Shown in pieces: positions 34,477 through 44,614 of a stretch of DNA of 64,000 nt (its first letter is position 1; every line of letters begins with the position of its first letter). Under the pieces are notes generated by a model. The model had not been told where the DNA came from and ran no database searches. It saw only the letters and a list, made by a program, of their open reading frames with translations. The stretch is from Sphaeroforma sirkka (taxonomy: Eukaryota > Opisthokonta > Ichthyosporea > Ichthyophonida). A program made the translations under genes and the position numbers. Where the stretch lies: NCBI GenBank assembly GCA_001586965.3, contig LUCW03000005.1, positions 255,501-319,500 on the forward strand, in the 5' to 3' direction.

Positions 34477-37105
34477 TCACAAGCCAAGGTCAAAGTCCGC
34501 GACGGCCATTGGCTTTGCGTGGTCCACGGTGCCGTCCTCGAGCACTCGCTCGAGCGTGGTGGGGCCGTCCATGTACTGCGGAGCCATGTACTGGCCAAAG
34601 TCGGCCACGAACGCATCGGCAAAGTACGACAGCATGCCCAGCATGGCCCGGTAGCTGACCTCCGGCTTCCCCCCGGGCGTCCCGAGCCCGAGGTAGTAGG
34701 CGTTGACGCAGTCCCAGATGGCATGGCGCCCCTCGTTAGGGAGCTTGAGGTACGCTTTGGAGTTGGTGTTGCAAACCAGCAGGTGGCTCGTCAGGAACTC
34801 AAAGGTTATGGTGCGCCCGTAGAGCACGTTCTCAACCTCGGGCCTGCGGGGGGTGTAGATGTTAGCGAGATGTACACACGACAAAAGACCCGCAGCAAAA
34901 GAGGGGGAGGGGAGACGGGAAAAGAGAAGAAGAAAAAAAGACTTACTTGTACGTTGCCGAGACTGGGTGGCTGAGCGGGGTAAAGTACGGCAGGCTGACC
35001 ACACCCTGCACCACATGGCTGTTAAAGGTACTGACGATGGGCCGCTTGACCATCCCGTACCGGGCCGCAAGAGCATAGAGGAGCCGGGACGTCGTGGCGC
35101 CACGCTTCGTCGACAACCCCGTTGCCGCAGCCTCGGAGAGCAGCACGTGCTTCACAAAGCCGTGGATGTGTGGTCGGAACAGGCGTGACTCCCTGATGAC
35201 GGCCTGCAGGCTGGCGAGGGAAGTCTGCAGTAAGACGTTGGCGACGCGCGAGCCCGGGAGGAGGGCGTCCTCGACGGCGGCCGAGAACGCCGCCACCCGA
35301 GTTGGGCGGCTCCCGTAGAGGTCGGAGGCCGACGCCTCTGACGGCAGGTTCAGCAGGGAGCCGTAGACCACCGTGTCGACGTACACGGGCACCCGCAGCA
35401 GGAAGGCCTCGAGGGCCTCCTTGAGGGTCGGGTTGGCGGGCGGCCTTGTGGTGTTGAGGGTGTGACGTGCGTCGCGCACGAACCCGAGCATCTTGTCCTT
35501 GGTGGCTGCGAGGGCGCGCATGTCGACGGGCCGGTACGAGGACTCCCTCAACTCGTTGGAGTCGTGCACCACAGCCTCGTACTTGCGCTCAAAGTCGGCG
35601 CCCAGCACGGCCATGGCCTCGACGATGTCGGTCTGCAGGGCGCGAACGTCCGTCTGGCGAGCGGCGAGCACCATGGGTTCCACGAGGGCGACCAGGCCAC
35701 CCCAGGTGGTGTAGTGGGGGATCGTGAGCGCGGCCCGGATGGCGTCTTCGAAGCGGCGCTCGTCTCGCTCAGAGTAGGGGTACTCGCCCTGCGCGGCGGC
35801 ACGGTAGAGCTCGGTGAGCGGGGCGAGGCTGCAGGAGAGCACGCACGCGGTGGCGTAGCAGAGCGACTCGAACCAGCCAGCAAACACGCTGGCGGTCTGG
35901 GCGGTGATGATGGACGGCATAAAGAGGCTGTGGTCCTGGTTCGTAAAGGAGCGGCGCTCCATCTTGTGGGTGTGGGTGAAGAGGAAGCCCAGTGGCGTGT
36001 CCAGGTAGCGGGCGCAGAAGAGGTTGGTGACGAGCTCGGCCGCATGGATGCCCCGGTGCTTGTTCGTGGCCACGGGGACGGCGGGGAACTTGTAGAGGTG
36101 CTGGGAGGCGTTGTGGATCGACTGCGTGTAGGGCAGCTGCCGGTCTGGTGGCAGCTGGGTGATGATGGTGGAGCGGAGGGTGTCGTAGAGCGACGTGCGG
36201 GACAGCTTGTGGTTCGTGGTCAGGAAGGTGCGGTTGACGTGGGTAGTGTCGGACCCGTGCACGACGAGGGTCAGGGAGACGTTGTTCAGGACGTTGCCCA
36301 CCAGGAAGGCGACAAAGTTGCTCGACACGTCCCCGTAGTTGAACATGCGGACCCTGGCGATCTCGCGCAGCGAGTAGAAGTACTCGGCGGCCTCCGGGTG
36401 GACCGAGTGGGGCCCACAATGGCTCTCGGACTGGGCCACGTGGCCGAGCTGGATGAGGTCGTCGCAGGCGCGCACGACGCCCGAGAGCGGGTGTGCGAGG
36501 TAGGCGGTGGCGGTGGCCGGCAGGACCAGGGGGCTGGCCAGCACCGAGGCCCTGTCGACGGCACCCAGGAGGCCGTCGTAGAAGGCCGTTACCTCGGCGC
36601 TCTTGAACTGGACCCTGAGAGACGACGAGGGGCTGGTGAAGAGGGCATCCGCGAGGTCGCTGTAGGTGGACGAGAGCTGGGCGTACCAGGCGGTGGCATC
36701 GGCGGGACCGGCGGCCTGGTCGTGGGACTCGAGGTTCTTGTGTAGGGCGCGGATCACCGTAACAAGACAGAGGATCAGAAAGTTGAGCGTACAGACCAGG
36801 CGGTGCTGGCCGTCGCTGACAACTGCACGGTTGGGGTGCGCGGGGTCTGTGGCGACCTCGATGGAGCCGAACTGGTAGAGGGCGGTAGGGGGGACGAGGC
36901 CGAGGTGGAGATAGAGGCTGTGGGCAAAGTCGTAGCTTGCGCCGCGCTCGAGCTTGAAGAGGCGCTGGATGTGGGCAAAGGTGATTTCCTCGTAGGTGGC
37001 CAGGAACTCTGCGAGGCGGACGGGCGTGGCGGTGTTGGCGTCGGCGAACCGGACAAAGTCGGCCCCGGTGTCGAGGATGTTGAGCTCGTTGCGAAGCAGA
37101 TCCAT
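34477..37105 (-). CDS. DUF262 (GmrSD/ParB-like) domain protein, spliced
   Basis: Two exons (37105-34947 and 34843-34477) give 841 residues. The N-terminal region fits DUF262: LAEFLATYEEITFAHIQRLF, then TALYQFGSIEV and VVSDGQHRLVCTLNFL (about 95-110), the DGQ(Q/H)R motif of this ParB-fold family. DUF262 proteins include GmrSD-type modification-dependent nucleases and other NTP-using enzymes. A C-terminal HNH nuclease motif is not obvious here. The long helical middle (110-700) and the exon-2 domain (TFEFLTSHLLVCNTNSK...) are not recognised. The protein might degrade host or rival DNA, or be a host-derived enzyme with a new job. The DGQHR motif is clear and the family call fairly likely. Confidence 0.65.
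34844..34946 (-). other. Spliceosomal intron in the DUF262 gene
   Basis: 103 bases with a GTAAGT donor and a pyrimidine-rich stretch followed by CCCCCCGCAG. The intron splits a Lys codon (2+1), and the frame continues smoothly in exon 2. Reading through meets a stop within the donor itself (AAG-TAA). This is canonical GT-AG splicing. Confidence 0.85.
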
Positions 37106-37211
37106 GGTGGAGGGGTTACAGAGAGACTAGGTGTTGTTTGTTTGAATGCTGTGTGAAAGTGGCGACTTTGCGGATTGAGAAACTGATATATATACATAAA
37201 AATATATACAC

Positions 37212-37505
37212 ATGTATAAAATAATGGATCGAGCGAAATTTATTGAGTCACAGCAACGCATGATCGAGCGCTACGAGAGCGTGCTCCGAGACATGGCTCC
37301 AAACTTCCCGGGGTACGGCGAGAACCTTTCGGACCAGGCGAGACGGTTCCTCGTCAACTCGTACATGCGCACCGACCCTACTGCCAATGCAATGCTGCTC
37401 CGAACACTGGTGATGCGGAAACAGCAGCACGAGGTGCTACTAAGGCAGGCGCAGGCCGCGGTGGGTGACATTGACCCGATCCAGACGAGACTCTACCAGA
37501 TCTGA
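37212..37505 (+). CDS. Hypothetical small helical protein
   Basis: 97 residues from the first ATG or 93 from the second (MDRAKFIESQQRMIERYE). It is helical and charged with coiled-coil character; no membrane segment. It lies between the DUF262 gene (divergent, with a TATATATA tract between) and the large CCAAT-rich repeat field. No family recognised. Confidence 0.6.
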   Translation: MYKIMDRAKFIESQQRMIERYESVLRDMAPNFPGYGENLSDQARRFLVNSYMRTDPTANAMLLRTLVMRKQQHEVLLRQAQAAVGDIDPIQTRLYQI

Positions 37506-40004
37506 TCGATCTGATTGGTGGATTCGGGAAATGTATGATTAAAAAATAGAATACGAATTTTGATTGGCCGGGAGATTCACGTGCAGCCCAGCATCCAATC
37601 AGAATGCGGTGCATTTGGGTGAGAATACGTATAACATACCATGTGATGATCTGATTGGATGTCGGGCATCGATTTGATTGGTCGACGTAGATTAAATGAT
37701 GCACACGATTCGCCGAACTTCGGAATTGTAAATCAGATCGTGGTGTGGAATGTCGCGAGTTGATTGGTTTAGAATGCTGCGATTTGATTGGCTTAGAATG
37801 CTGAAATCTCAGCGTCCAATCAGATTGCAGTACGTTTCAGATATATGTTTCCGCAGCGGCCTATATTTCTCCATTTTGCAAATGCAACCAATCGTCCTGG
37901 TTGCTAGAAATGCGACGTTTTGATTGGTCGAGAGAATTATGTGCATTCCCAGCATCCAATCAAATTGCAGCACATTCTGGAAATGACCTCAATGTCGACG
38001 CTGTACCTGGTGAATCTATTTATAGAACCGTTTCCGGTGCAGATAAAATACCATGTGATGATCTTATTGGATGTCGGGCATTGATTTGATTGGTCGACAC
38101 ACATAAAATGCTGTACATATTTCGCCGAACTTCGGAAAGGTAAATCAGATCGTGGTGTGAGATGCTGCGATTTGATTGGCTTAGAATGCTGCGATTTGAT
38201 TGGCTTAGAATGCTGCGATTTGATTGGCTTAGAATGCTGCGATTTGATTGGCTTAGAATGCTGCGATTTGATTGGCTTAGAATGCTGCGATTTGATTGGT
38301 CGAGAGAATTATGTGCATTCCCAGCGTCCAATCAGATTGCAGCACGTTTCAGATATATGTTTCCGCGGCGGCCAATATTTCCCCATTTTGCAAATGCAAC
38401 CAATCGTCTTGGTTGCTAGGAATGCTGTGATTTGATTGGTCGAGAGAATTATGTGCAATCCCAGCGTCCAATCAGATTGCGACATTCTAGAAAAGGACTC
38501 GTTGTCGACGCTGTACCTGATGAATCTATTTATAGAACTGTTTCCGGTGCAGATAAAATACCGTGTGATGATCTTATTGGATGTCAGATATTGATTTGAT
38601 TGGTCGACACACATAAAATGCTGTACATACTTCGCCGAACTTCGGGAAGGTAAATCAAATCATGGTGTGAGATGCTGCAATTTGATTGGCTTAGAATGCT
38701 GCGATTTGATTGGCTTAGAATGCTGCGATTTGATTGGTCGAGAGAATTATGTGCAATCCCAGCGTCCAATCAGAATGAAGCACGTTTCAGATATATGTTT
38801 CCGCGGCAGCCAATATTTCCCCATTTTGCGAATGCAACCAATCGTCTTGGTTGCTAGGAATGCTGCGATTTGATTGGTCGAGAGAATTATGTGCAATCCC
38901 AGCGTCCAATCAGATTGCGACATTCTGGAAAAGGACTCATTGTCGACGCTGTACCGGGTGAATCTATTTATAGAACCGTTTCCGGTGCAGATAAAATACT
39001 ATGTGATGATCTTATTGGATGTCCGGTATTGATTTGATTGGTCGACACACATAAAATGATCTACATACTTCGCCGAACTTCGGGGAGGTAAATCAAATCA
39101 TGGTGTGAAATGTCGCGATTTGATTGGCTTAGAATGCTGCGATTTGATTGGCTTAGAATGCTGCAATTTGATTGGCTTAGAATGCTGCGATTTGATTGGC
39201 TTAGAATGCTGCGATTTGATTGGCTTAGAATGCTGCGATTTGATTGGCTTAGAATGCTGCGATTTGATTGGCTTAGAATGCTGCGATTTGATTGGCTTAG
39301 AATGCTGAAATCCCAGCGTCCAATCAGATTGCAGCACGTTTCAGATATATGTTTCCGCAGCGGCCTATATTTCCCCATTATGCGAATGCAACCAATCGTC
39401 CTGGTTGTTGGGAATGCTGCGTTTTGATTGGTCGAGAGAATTATGTGCATTCCCAGCGTCCAATCAGATTGCAGCACGTTTCAGATATATGTTTCCGCAG
39501 CGGCCTATATTTCCCCATTATGCGAATGCAACCAATCGTCCTGGTTGCTGGGAATGCTGCGTTTTGATTGGTCGAGAGAATTATATGTATTCCCAGCGTC
39601 CAATCAGATTGCAGCACATTTTGGAAAGACCTCGTTGTCGACGCTGCACCCGGTGGATCTATTTATAGAACCGTTCTCGGTGCAAGTAAACCGACATGCG
39701 ATGATCTGATTGGTTTAGAATGCTGCGTTTTGACTGGTCGAGAGAATTATGTGCATTCCCAGCGTCCAATCAGATTGCAGCACATTTTGGAAAGACCTCG
39801 TTGTCGACGCTGCACCCGGTGGATCTATTTATAGAACCGTTCTCGGTGCAAATAAACCGACATGTGATGATCCAATTGGTTTAGAATGATGTGATTTGAT
39901 TGGTCGAGAGAATTATGTGCACCCCAGCGTCCAATCAGATTGCAGCACATAGTCGGAAACACAGCTTAACACAGATTTTCTAAACCCTAAACCCATAACC
40001 CATA
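37506..40004. repeat. 2.5-kb AT-rich array dense in ATTGG/CCAAT motifs
   Basis: Higher-order repeats with no supported gene. The smallest unit is 24 bp (core GATTTGATTGGCTTAGAATG), tandem in runs at about 37752-37805, 38165-38300, 38683-38740 and 39117-39308 (8 or so copies). These runs alternate with longer blocks containing GTCGAGAGAATTATGTGCA, CAGCGTCCAATCAGATTGCA, TTTCAGATATATGTTTCCGC and GTTGTCGACGCTG...CTATTTATAGAACCG. TGATTGG and CCAATCA often face each other about 28 bases apart, forming many interrupted palindromes. CTATTTATAG is itself TATA-like. The layout resembles replication-origin or enhancer arrays such as baculovirus hr regions. Frames open through it reflect the period, not genes. 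Confidence 0.85.
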
Positions 40005-41468
40005 ATGGATCCCCTCGATGCCCTCAAACAAGTCATCGGTGCAATCCCCGCAAACGATGGCGATGTTGAGTTCGCCTGGCAGGGCGGTATTCTGAATAAG
40101 CTTGATGATCAACCAATGGCCAATGTACAGTTCAACTACGGTACCACCCAGGGTAAACTCGCCATCCGCAATCCAGAGATCCCCCTCCGCGACGCCTTGG
40201 ACAGAGCCAGGTACTATGTGCCCATTGTGAACGCCTCCGACATCCGCACCCGTCCCAGAAAGAACATCCTGCTGCGCAAACCACCCCTAGTACCACCCAT
40301 CCACAGCAAGTCCCACGTGAACTTTGAGGTTGTTGCGGGCAACAACATTTACAAAAGCACCTACAAGTACGTCACCACACCCAACAAGCCCATGTCCCTA
40401 AAAGACTTTGGCGAAAAGAACCCCAACCTCACAGGCACCGCACTCATGACAGCCTATGGCATTCACGTCCATGGCATGAACTCCAAGGTTCAACGTGTAA
40501 GCTACTGGGCCGTCTTCGGCACCCTGCTCGCCGGGTACAACATCCAGACTTTCCCTCCCTCTGTTGATACTCCCGCCAACCTCTTGCCACCCAACGCGCT
40601 CGTGTTTCGCAACCACAAGGTCCATCTCGTCAGCCGCATCAACCGCTTCATATGTCGGAAGGCCGGGCGCACCGTCTCCAACAGCCTGGTCCCACTCACC
40701 AATGCCGAGTACGATATCCTGCACCACATGGGCCCCGCCGAGTTCTACCACTCGGATGATCCCGTCACCGCCCCCGCCCATATCAAAAACCCCATGTTCT
40801 CCTTCCGGAGGCGCGGCGTCTCTGTGGTCAAGACCGGCTCGCCAGCCATGACATTCACCCTGGCCGAGTACGCGGCCCTGAATGGCTTCTTCACCAGGCA
40901 CAACATCCAGCGCCAGCCCGCCACAGGCCGCCCCCGCTTCCACGTTGTCTGGGAAACCACCTACTACTACTGGGAGGTGAGTCTGGACTGTGTGCCGGCC
41001 AAGACCGATGTCGACGGGACATCCAACAGCTGGTACGAGCTTATCGGCAAGTCCAGGGAGCGCACGGAAGAGTACCACCGCATGCGCATGGCCATGCTGG
41101 ACCTGCAGAACACACCCCCGTACTCGACGTACCTCAATGCCCTCGCGCACCTGCTAAAGGAGGGGCTCATCACACAGGATGTATACACAACGGAACGACG
41201 AGCCTATGTGCAGAACCCCGATACCGTGACAACTGGCGAGTCCGACTACGAGGACTTTGACGACTGCTCCGTGTGCTCGCTCGAGGAGGCCGAGGGCGAC
41301 GAGCGGCTGTCCGACACGCTACCGAGGCTCTCACGTCGGCTAGACGCGGACCTCATTGAGTCCGTCCAGAACGACATTGCCTTTGGCGACGTGCCGCGCG
41401 TAGTGGCGAAACGGACACATCTGCAGCGTGTAGTGCAACGCCTGAGTCGCAAAAATCGACGGTTATGA
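40005..41468 (+). CDS. Hypothetical protein with acidic Cys-containing tail
   Basis: 487 residues from ATG, immediately after an AAACCCTAAACCC motif. It is soluble, rich in basic and aromatic residues in the first 380, followed by an acidic segment (GESDYEDFDDCSVCSLEEAE) and a basic C-terminus (LQRVVQRLSRKNRRL). No signal peptide or membrane helix. A conserved-looking block FHVVWETTYYYWEVSLDCVP may be part of a beta-rich domain. No family recognised; the charge pattern suggests a nucleic-acid or protein scaffold. Confidence 0.65.
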   Translation: MDPLDALKQVIGAIPANDGDVEFAWQGGILNKLDDQPMANVQFNYGTTQGKLAIRNPEIPLRDALDRARYYVPIVNASDIRTRPRKNILLRKPPLVPPIHSKSHVNFEVVAGNNIYKSTYKYVTTPNKPMSLKDFGEKNPNLTGTALMTAYGIHVHGMNSKVQRVSYWAVFGTLLAGYNIQTFPPSVDTPANLLPPNALVFRNHKVHLVSRINRFICRKAGRTVSNSLVPLTNAEYDILHHMGPAEFYHSDDPVTAPAHIKNPMFSFRRRGVSVVKTGSPAMTFTLAEYAALNGFFTRHNIQRQPATGRPRFHVVWETTYYYWEVSLDCVPAKTDVDGTSNSWYELIGKSRERTEEYHRMRMAMLDLQNTPPYSTYLNALAHLLKEGLITQDVYTTERRAYVQNPDTVTTGESDYEDFDDCSVCSLEEAEGDERLSDTLPRLSRRLDADLIESVQNDIAFGDVPRVVAKRTHLQRVVQRLSRKNRRL

Positions 41469-41493
41469 GACTGGCGCCACAAAAATTAAAACG

Positions 41494-42243
41494 ATGGCCT
41501 GCCTTTTGGTCCCCTCTGTTGATAATCGGGCTGTTATCCCCAGCGAGACTATTTGGCCGAGCGATGCGGCGTTCCACGTTGCGTTCGTAAACGGCACCGC
41601 CACGGACCAGGCGTACTTCCAGAGCATCATTGAGAAAAAGTTTGTGCCTCTCATCGGACCCCGGTGGACATTTGTGCCTCTGTCGTCGCCGTCGCACCTG
41701 CGTGTCCAGTTCCACAACCTACTGGACGGGGTCGCGAAGGGCATCGGTCGCCGCGACGCCGTGGTCAGCTCCGCCTACAACCTGCTTGTGCCCAGCGCCA
41801 CCGCGTTCCAGAACACGTCCGCCCTGAACCTGGAGGCCGTGACGGTCCACGAAATTATGCACTTTATCGGGTTCCGCCACGAGTTTCAGAACAGCCGCGA
41901 CAACCCCCTTGTACTCGACCGCGCGTGTCTCACGAAATACTTTGGGTTCGCAACCGGGATCCAGTACAATGCCCAGATCGGCGACTTGGTGCCCGTGGAG
42001 TCTAGCTTTGGAACGAGCTTTGACCCTGAAAGCATTATGACTTATCGCTTTCCAAAGGCGTGTCTGCTGGCGGGCGAGATGAAGGAGAACTACAAGCTCA
42101 GTGTGCGGGACAAGTACTGGCTGAAACAGATGCTGCCGGCCAGTAAGGCCCCGTCGGTATCATCGGGTTCGACATACGGGCTTGCTGGAGGAGGAGGTGG
42201 GGGTAATGATAATTGGGACTTGAAAGGTAAGACCCGTGCAGAC

Positions 42244-42274
<31 letters not shown>

Positions 42275-42783
42275 CATCGGATGACGAGGATGAGGACGAT
42301 GACATTTTCGCATCGGATGACGACGACGAGGAGTGCGAATGCACCGATGATGGTGGTGGTGCTTCGGGCACCACAGGTGGGTCCTCGGGCACTGCTGGGG
42401 CGAGCAGCGGGGCGAAGAGCACAGGAAGTACCGGGGCGACGAGCACAGGGAACACAGGGACAACAAGTACCGGCACGACGAGCACAGGGACCAACACAGG
42501 GACAACAAGTACCGGGACAACGAGCACAGGGACCACAGGGACAACAAGTACCGGCACAAGTACCGGCACAAGCACGGGAACAAGTACCGGCACAAGCACG
42601 GGAACAAGTACCGGCACAACAGCAACGGGGGTGACCGGCGTTACACCGCCACTGGAGGAGGACGGCACCATCTCGCACTGGTGGTTCATAGGCTCCCTCA
42701 TTGGCCTGGGGCTGGGTGCCATAGTGTTCCTGATCTTGGCGTTTACCGTGGGTGGGAAGAAGAACCAAAGCCTCTATTTTTGA
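41494..42783 (+). CDS. Astacin-like zinc metalloprotease with acidic/TSTGT stalk and C-terminal anchor
   Basis: 429 residues from ATG. The catalytic site is HEIMHFIGFRHEF (about 119-131), the HExxHxxGxxH motif of metzincins, and SIMTYRF supplies the Met-turn, as in astacins. The catalytic domain (about 1-215) is followed by a poly-Asp run, an acidic Cys-x-Cys segment and a long TSTGT/TGTTSTGT repeat stalk (about 290-385). A hydrophobic helix (WWFIGSLIGLGLGAIVFLILAF) comes near the C-terminus. There is no obvious signal peptide, so insertion would be C-terminal or via virion membranes. Zinc ligands are complete. It may cut host surface proteins. Confidence 0.8.
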
Positions 42784-42831
42784 GCACAAAAATTTGGTTA
42801 GAAGGTTTGTGGGTCGTTGAAAAAGACCACG

Positions 42832-43314
42832 ATGAACAAGCTTAATATCATATACATTCTGGGGGCCATTTTCCTCATCATGGCGGTGGTGTACATGAGC
42901 ATGGTCCAGGCCGTTCCGGTAAACGGCCCCGATGCGGCTACCAGTGAGGAAAGAAACGGTGGCAAGATCAAGGGCTCAGTTAAAAATATCGTTAAGACGG
43001 GGGGTGGGGTCGTTAGCGCCGCGGCCGCTAGCGCCGTGGCCTCTGCCGCGGCCGCTGTCGTCGCACCCCCTGGCCCACCCGCTCCGGTGGAGAACGCTTA
43101 CGTGGCCAATGGCACGTACGGCATGGACCCCTCTGGTTATGGCACATACGGCACTTCATACGGGACTTCCCCCTATGGCACATACGGCACCTCCACATAT
43201 GGGGTTGTGCCCATGACCAAGGATGAGAGTGGGATAGACAAGATCAAGGAAATTGACGAGGACTTTATTTTCGACAACATGGACATCCCAAAAAACGACG
43301 ACACCATCAACTAG
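42832..43314 (+). CDS. Membrane-anchored protein with YGTYGT repeats
   Basis: 160 residues from the ATG at 42832. An N-terminal helix (IIYILGAIFLIMAVVYMSMV) anchors it. Then come an Ala-rich segment (AAAASAVASAAAAVVAPP), Tyr/Gly/Thr repeats (YGTYGTSYGTSPYGTYGTST) and an acidic end. It probably forms a flexible surface or virion protein; similar low-complexity Tyr/Gly segments occur in the K+ channel tail at 56314. No enzyme motif. Confidence 0.65.
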   Translation: MNKLNIIYILGAIFLIMAVVYMSMVQAVPVNGPDAATSEERNGGKIKGSVKNIVKTGGGVVSAAAASAVASAAAAVVAPPGPPAPVENAYVANGTYGMDPSGYGTYGTSYGTSPYGTYGTSTYGVVPMTKDESGIDKIKEIDEDFIFDNMDIPKNDDTIN

Positions 43315-43571
43315 ATCTAGTGGGTGGGGCTGACGCCACAACGCCCGTCAAAAACTACACCAGCGTCAAGAAGTGCCGCGATGTCCCCGCCTGCACGGGG
43401 TTTGCGAACACTCTGTGTTGTGCCGTTGCCGGGGACTGCGGAACACTTCCACTCTGTGGGTGAAACGGAACAGAAAAAAAAGAAAACGCAATGTGTGTTC
43501 ATGTGTATACATGTATCTGTATACACATAAGACAAACCAAAAAAAAAAAACAAACCAAAACAAAACAAAAC
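43315..43571. other. Gap with a Cys-rich open stretch and A-rich leader
   Basis: The first 150 bases contain a plus-strand frame without an ATG (about 43324-43467) that reads with C-x4-C, a CC pair and two further Cys before TGA, like a small disulfide-rich domain. It may be a remnant or an exon not otherwise detected. The rest is A-rich (with AAAAGAAAACGCAA) and is probably the leader/promoter of the RNase III gene. Confidence 0.4.
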
Positions 43572-44402
43572 ATGAACAGCATTGTCAGACACGTCCTATC
43601 ATTTTCCGCTCTGTCGGCAGAGCACGTGGACACACTCGTCAACAACGTGTACGTGCAGAACCTGTTCAACATGGCGACCACCCACCACAGTACCGATGCA
43701 CACCAGAACTATGAGATCCTCGAGTTCCTGGGCGACTCCATTGTCAATACGGCGGTGACCTGGTACATCTTTAAGCGGTTCCCAGAGATCAAGGACCCCA
43801 AAAACCTGCGCGTGCTGTCCCGTATGCGTATCAACCTGGTGTGCACGTCGTCGTTTGCCTACATGGCCGACAAGATGGGGCTCAAGGCGTTTGTGCCGCC
43901 CGAGATGCACTCCCCGAAGATCATGGAGGACGTCTTCGAAGCGCTGATGGGCGCCACGTTCCGCTCTGTCGAGGAGCACCTCCAGGAAGGTGCCGGCAAC
44001 CTGGTGGTGTACACCATAATCAAGGGCATTCTGGACACCAAGTACCTGTCGCTGCACTACAACGATATCACAGAGGCCAAGAGTCGCCTCAAGGAAATGT
44101 TTGACCGCTACTCGACCCTGGGGAAACTGCAATACCAGACCGTGCGCAACGAGTCCACCAACATGTTTGACGTCACCATCAACCTGTGCAGCCAGCCCGA
44201 GATGCTTGGGAAGCCCATTATGTTGCGGGACAACATTCCATGGACGGTCCCAGAGACCTCAGTATACCCCATAGGACACGGGTCGGGCGCCACAAAGATC
44301 AAGGCCGAAACCCTTGCCGCAGAGCGCGCGCTGGAGATCCTCAAAGGCTTTGGGGTCTCCTACACCAAGGACGACTGGACGGTAGCCAATCAAAATCAAT
44401 AA
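43572..44402 (+). CDS. Ribonuclease III
   Basis: 276 residues from ATG. The nuclease signature is NYEILEFLGDSIVN (about 48-61) with the catalytic Glu/Asp, and the second acidic cluster is IMEDVFEALMGA (about 117-128). A C-terminal dsRNA-binding domain ends in GSGATKIKAETLAAERALEI (G-x-G-x-(S/T)-K-K-x-A...AA..AL pattern). This is the complete RNase III-dsRBD order. The enzyme cuts double-stranded RNA and may process viral transcripts or blunt host RNA silencing; RNase III genes are known in chloroviruses and other large DNA viruses. Confidence 0.9.
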   Translation: MNSIVRHVLSFSALSAEHVDTLVNNVYVQNLFNMATTHHSTDAHQNYEILEFLGDSIVNTAVTWYIFKRFPEIKDPKNLRVLSRMRINLVCTSSFAYMADKMGLKAFVPPEMHSPKIMEDVFEALMGATFRSVEEHLQEGAGNLVVYTIIKGILDTKYLSLHYNDITEAKSRLKEMFDRYSTLGKLQYQTVRNESTNMFDVTINLCSQPEMLGKPIMLRDNIPWTVPETSVYPIGHGSGATKIKAETLAAERALEILKGFGVSYTKDDWTVANQNQ

Positions 44403-44504
44403 AAAAAAAACGAAACTACATTGTAGCGCAGATGCCGTTATAAACAGCAGAAGTACGATTCATACCGAGCCATATAAAAAAACATCACCCCATCATCCCC
44501 CAAC

Positions 44505-44517
44505 AAAAAAAGCGAAA
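44505..44517 (+). promoter_or_regulatory. A-run plus GCGAA promoter-like motif
   Basis: AAAAAAAGCGAA, about 100 bases before the ATG at 44615. The rest of the leader is A/C-rich with few G. Confidence 0.4.
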
Positions 44518-44614
44518 ACCCATACCCACACATACCACACATACACACACTAAAACAAAACAAAAAACATACCCACGCACACCCACACACAACAACAAAA
44601 AAAAGTCAGACACC

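Noticed and set aside
35462-36745. 427-codon plus-strand frame opposite the DUF262 gene
   Set aside because: Repetitive Gly/Val/Leu composition typical of antisense frames in GC-rich genes; the opposite strand has the DGQHR motif and a supported intron.
38020-39834. Short frames through the CCAAT-rich array
   Set aside because: They encode only the array period (LIGLECCD or SILSQSNR repeats) and lack leaders.
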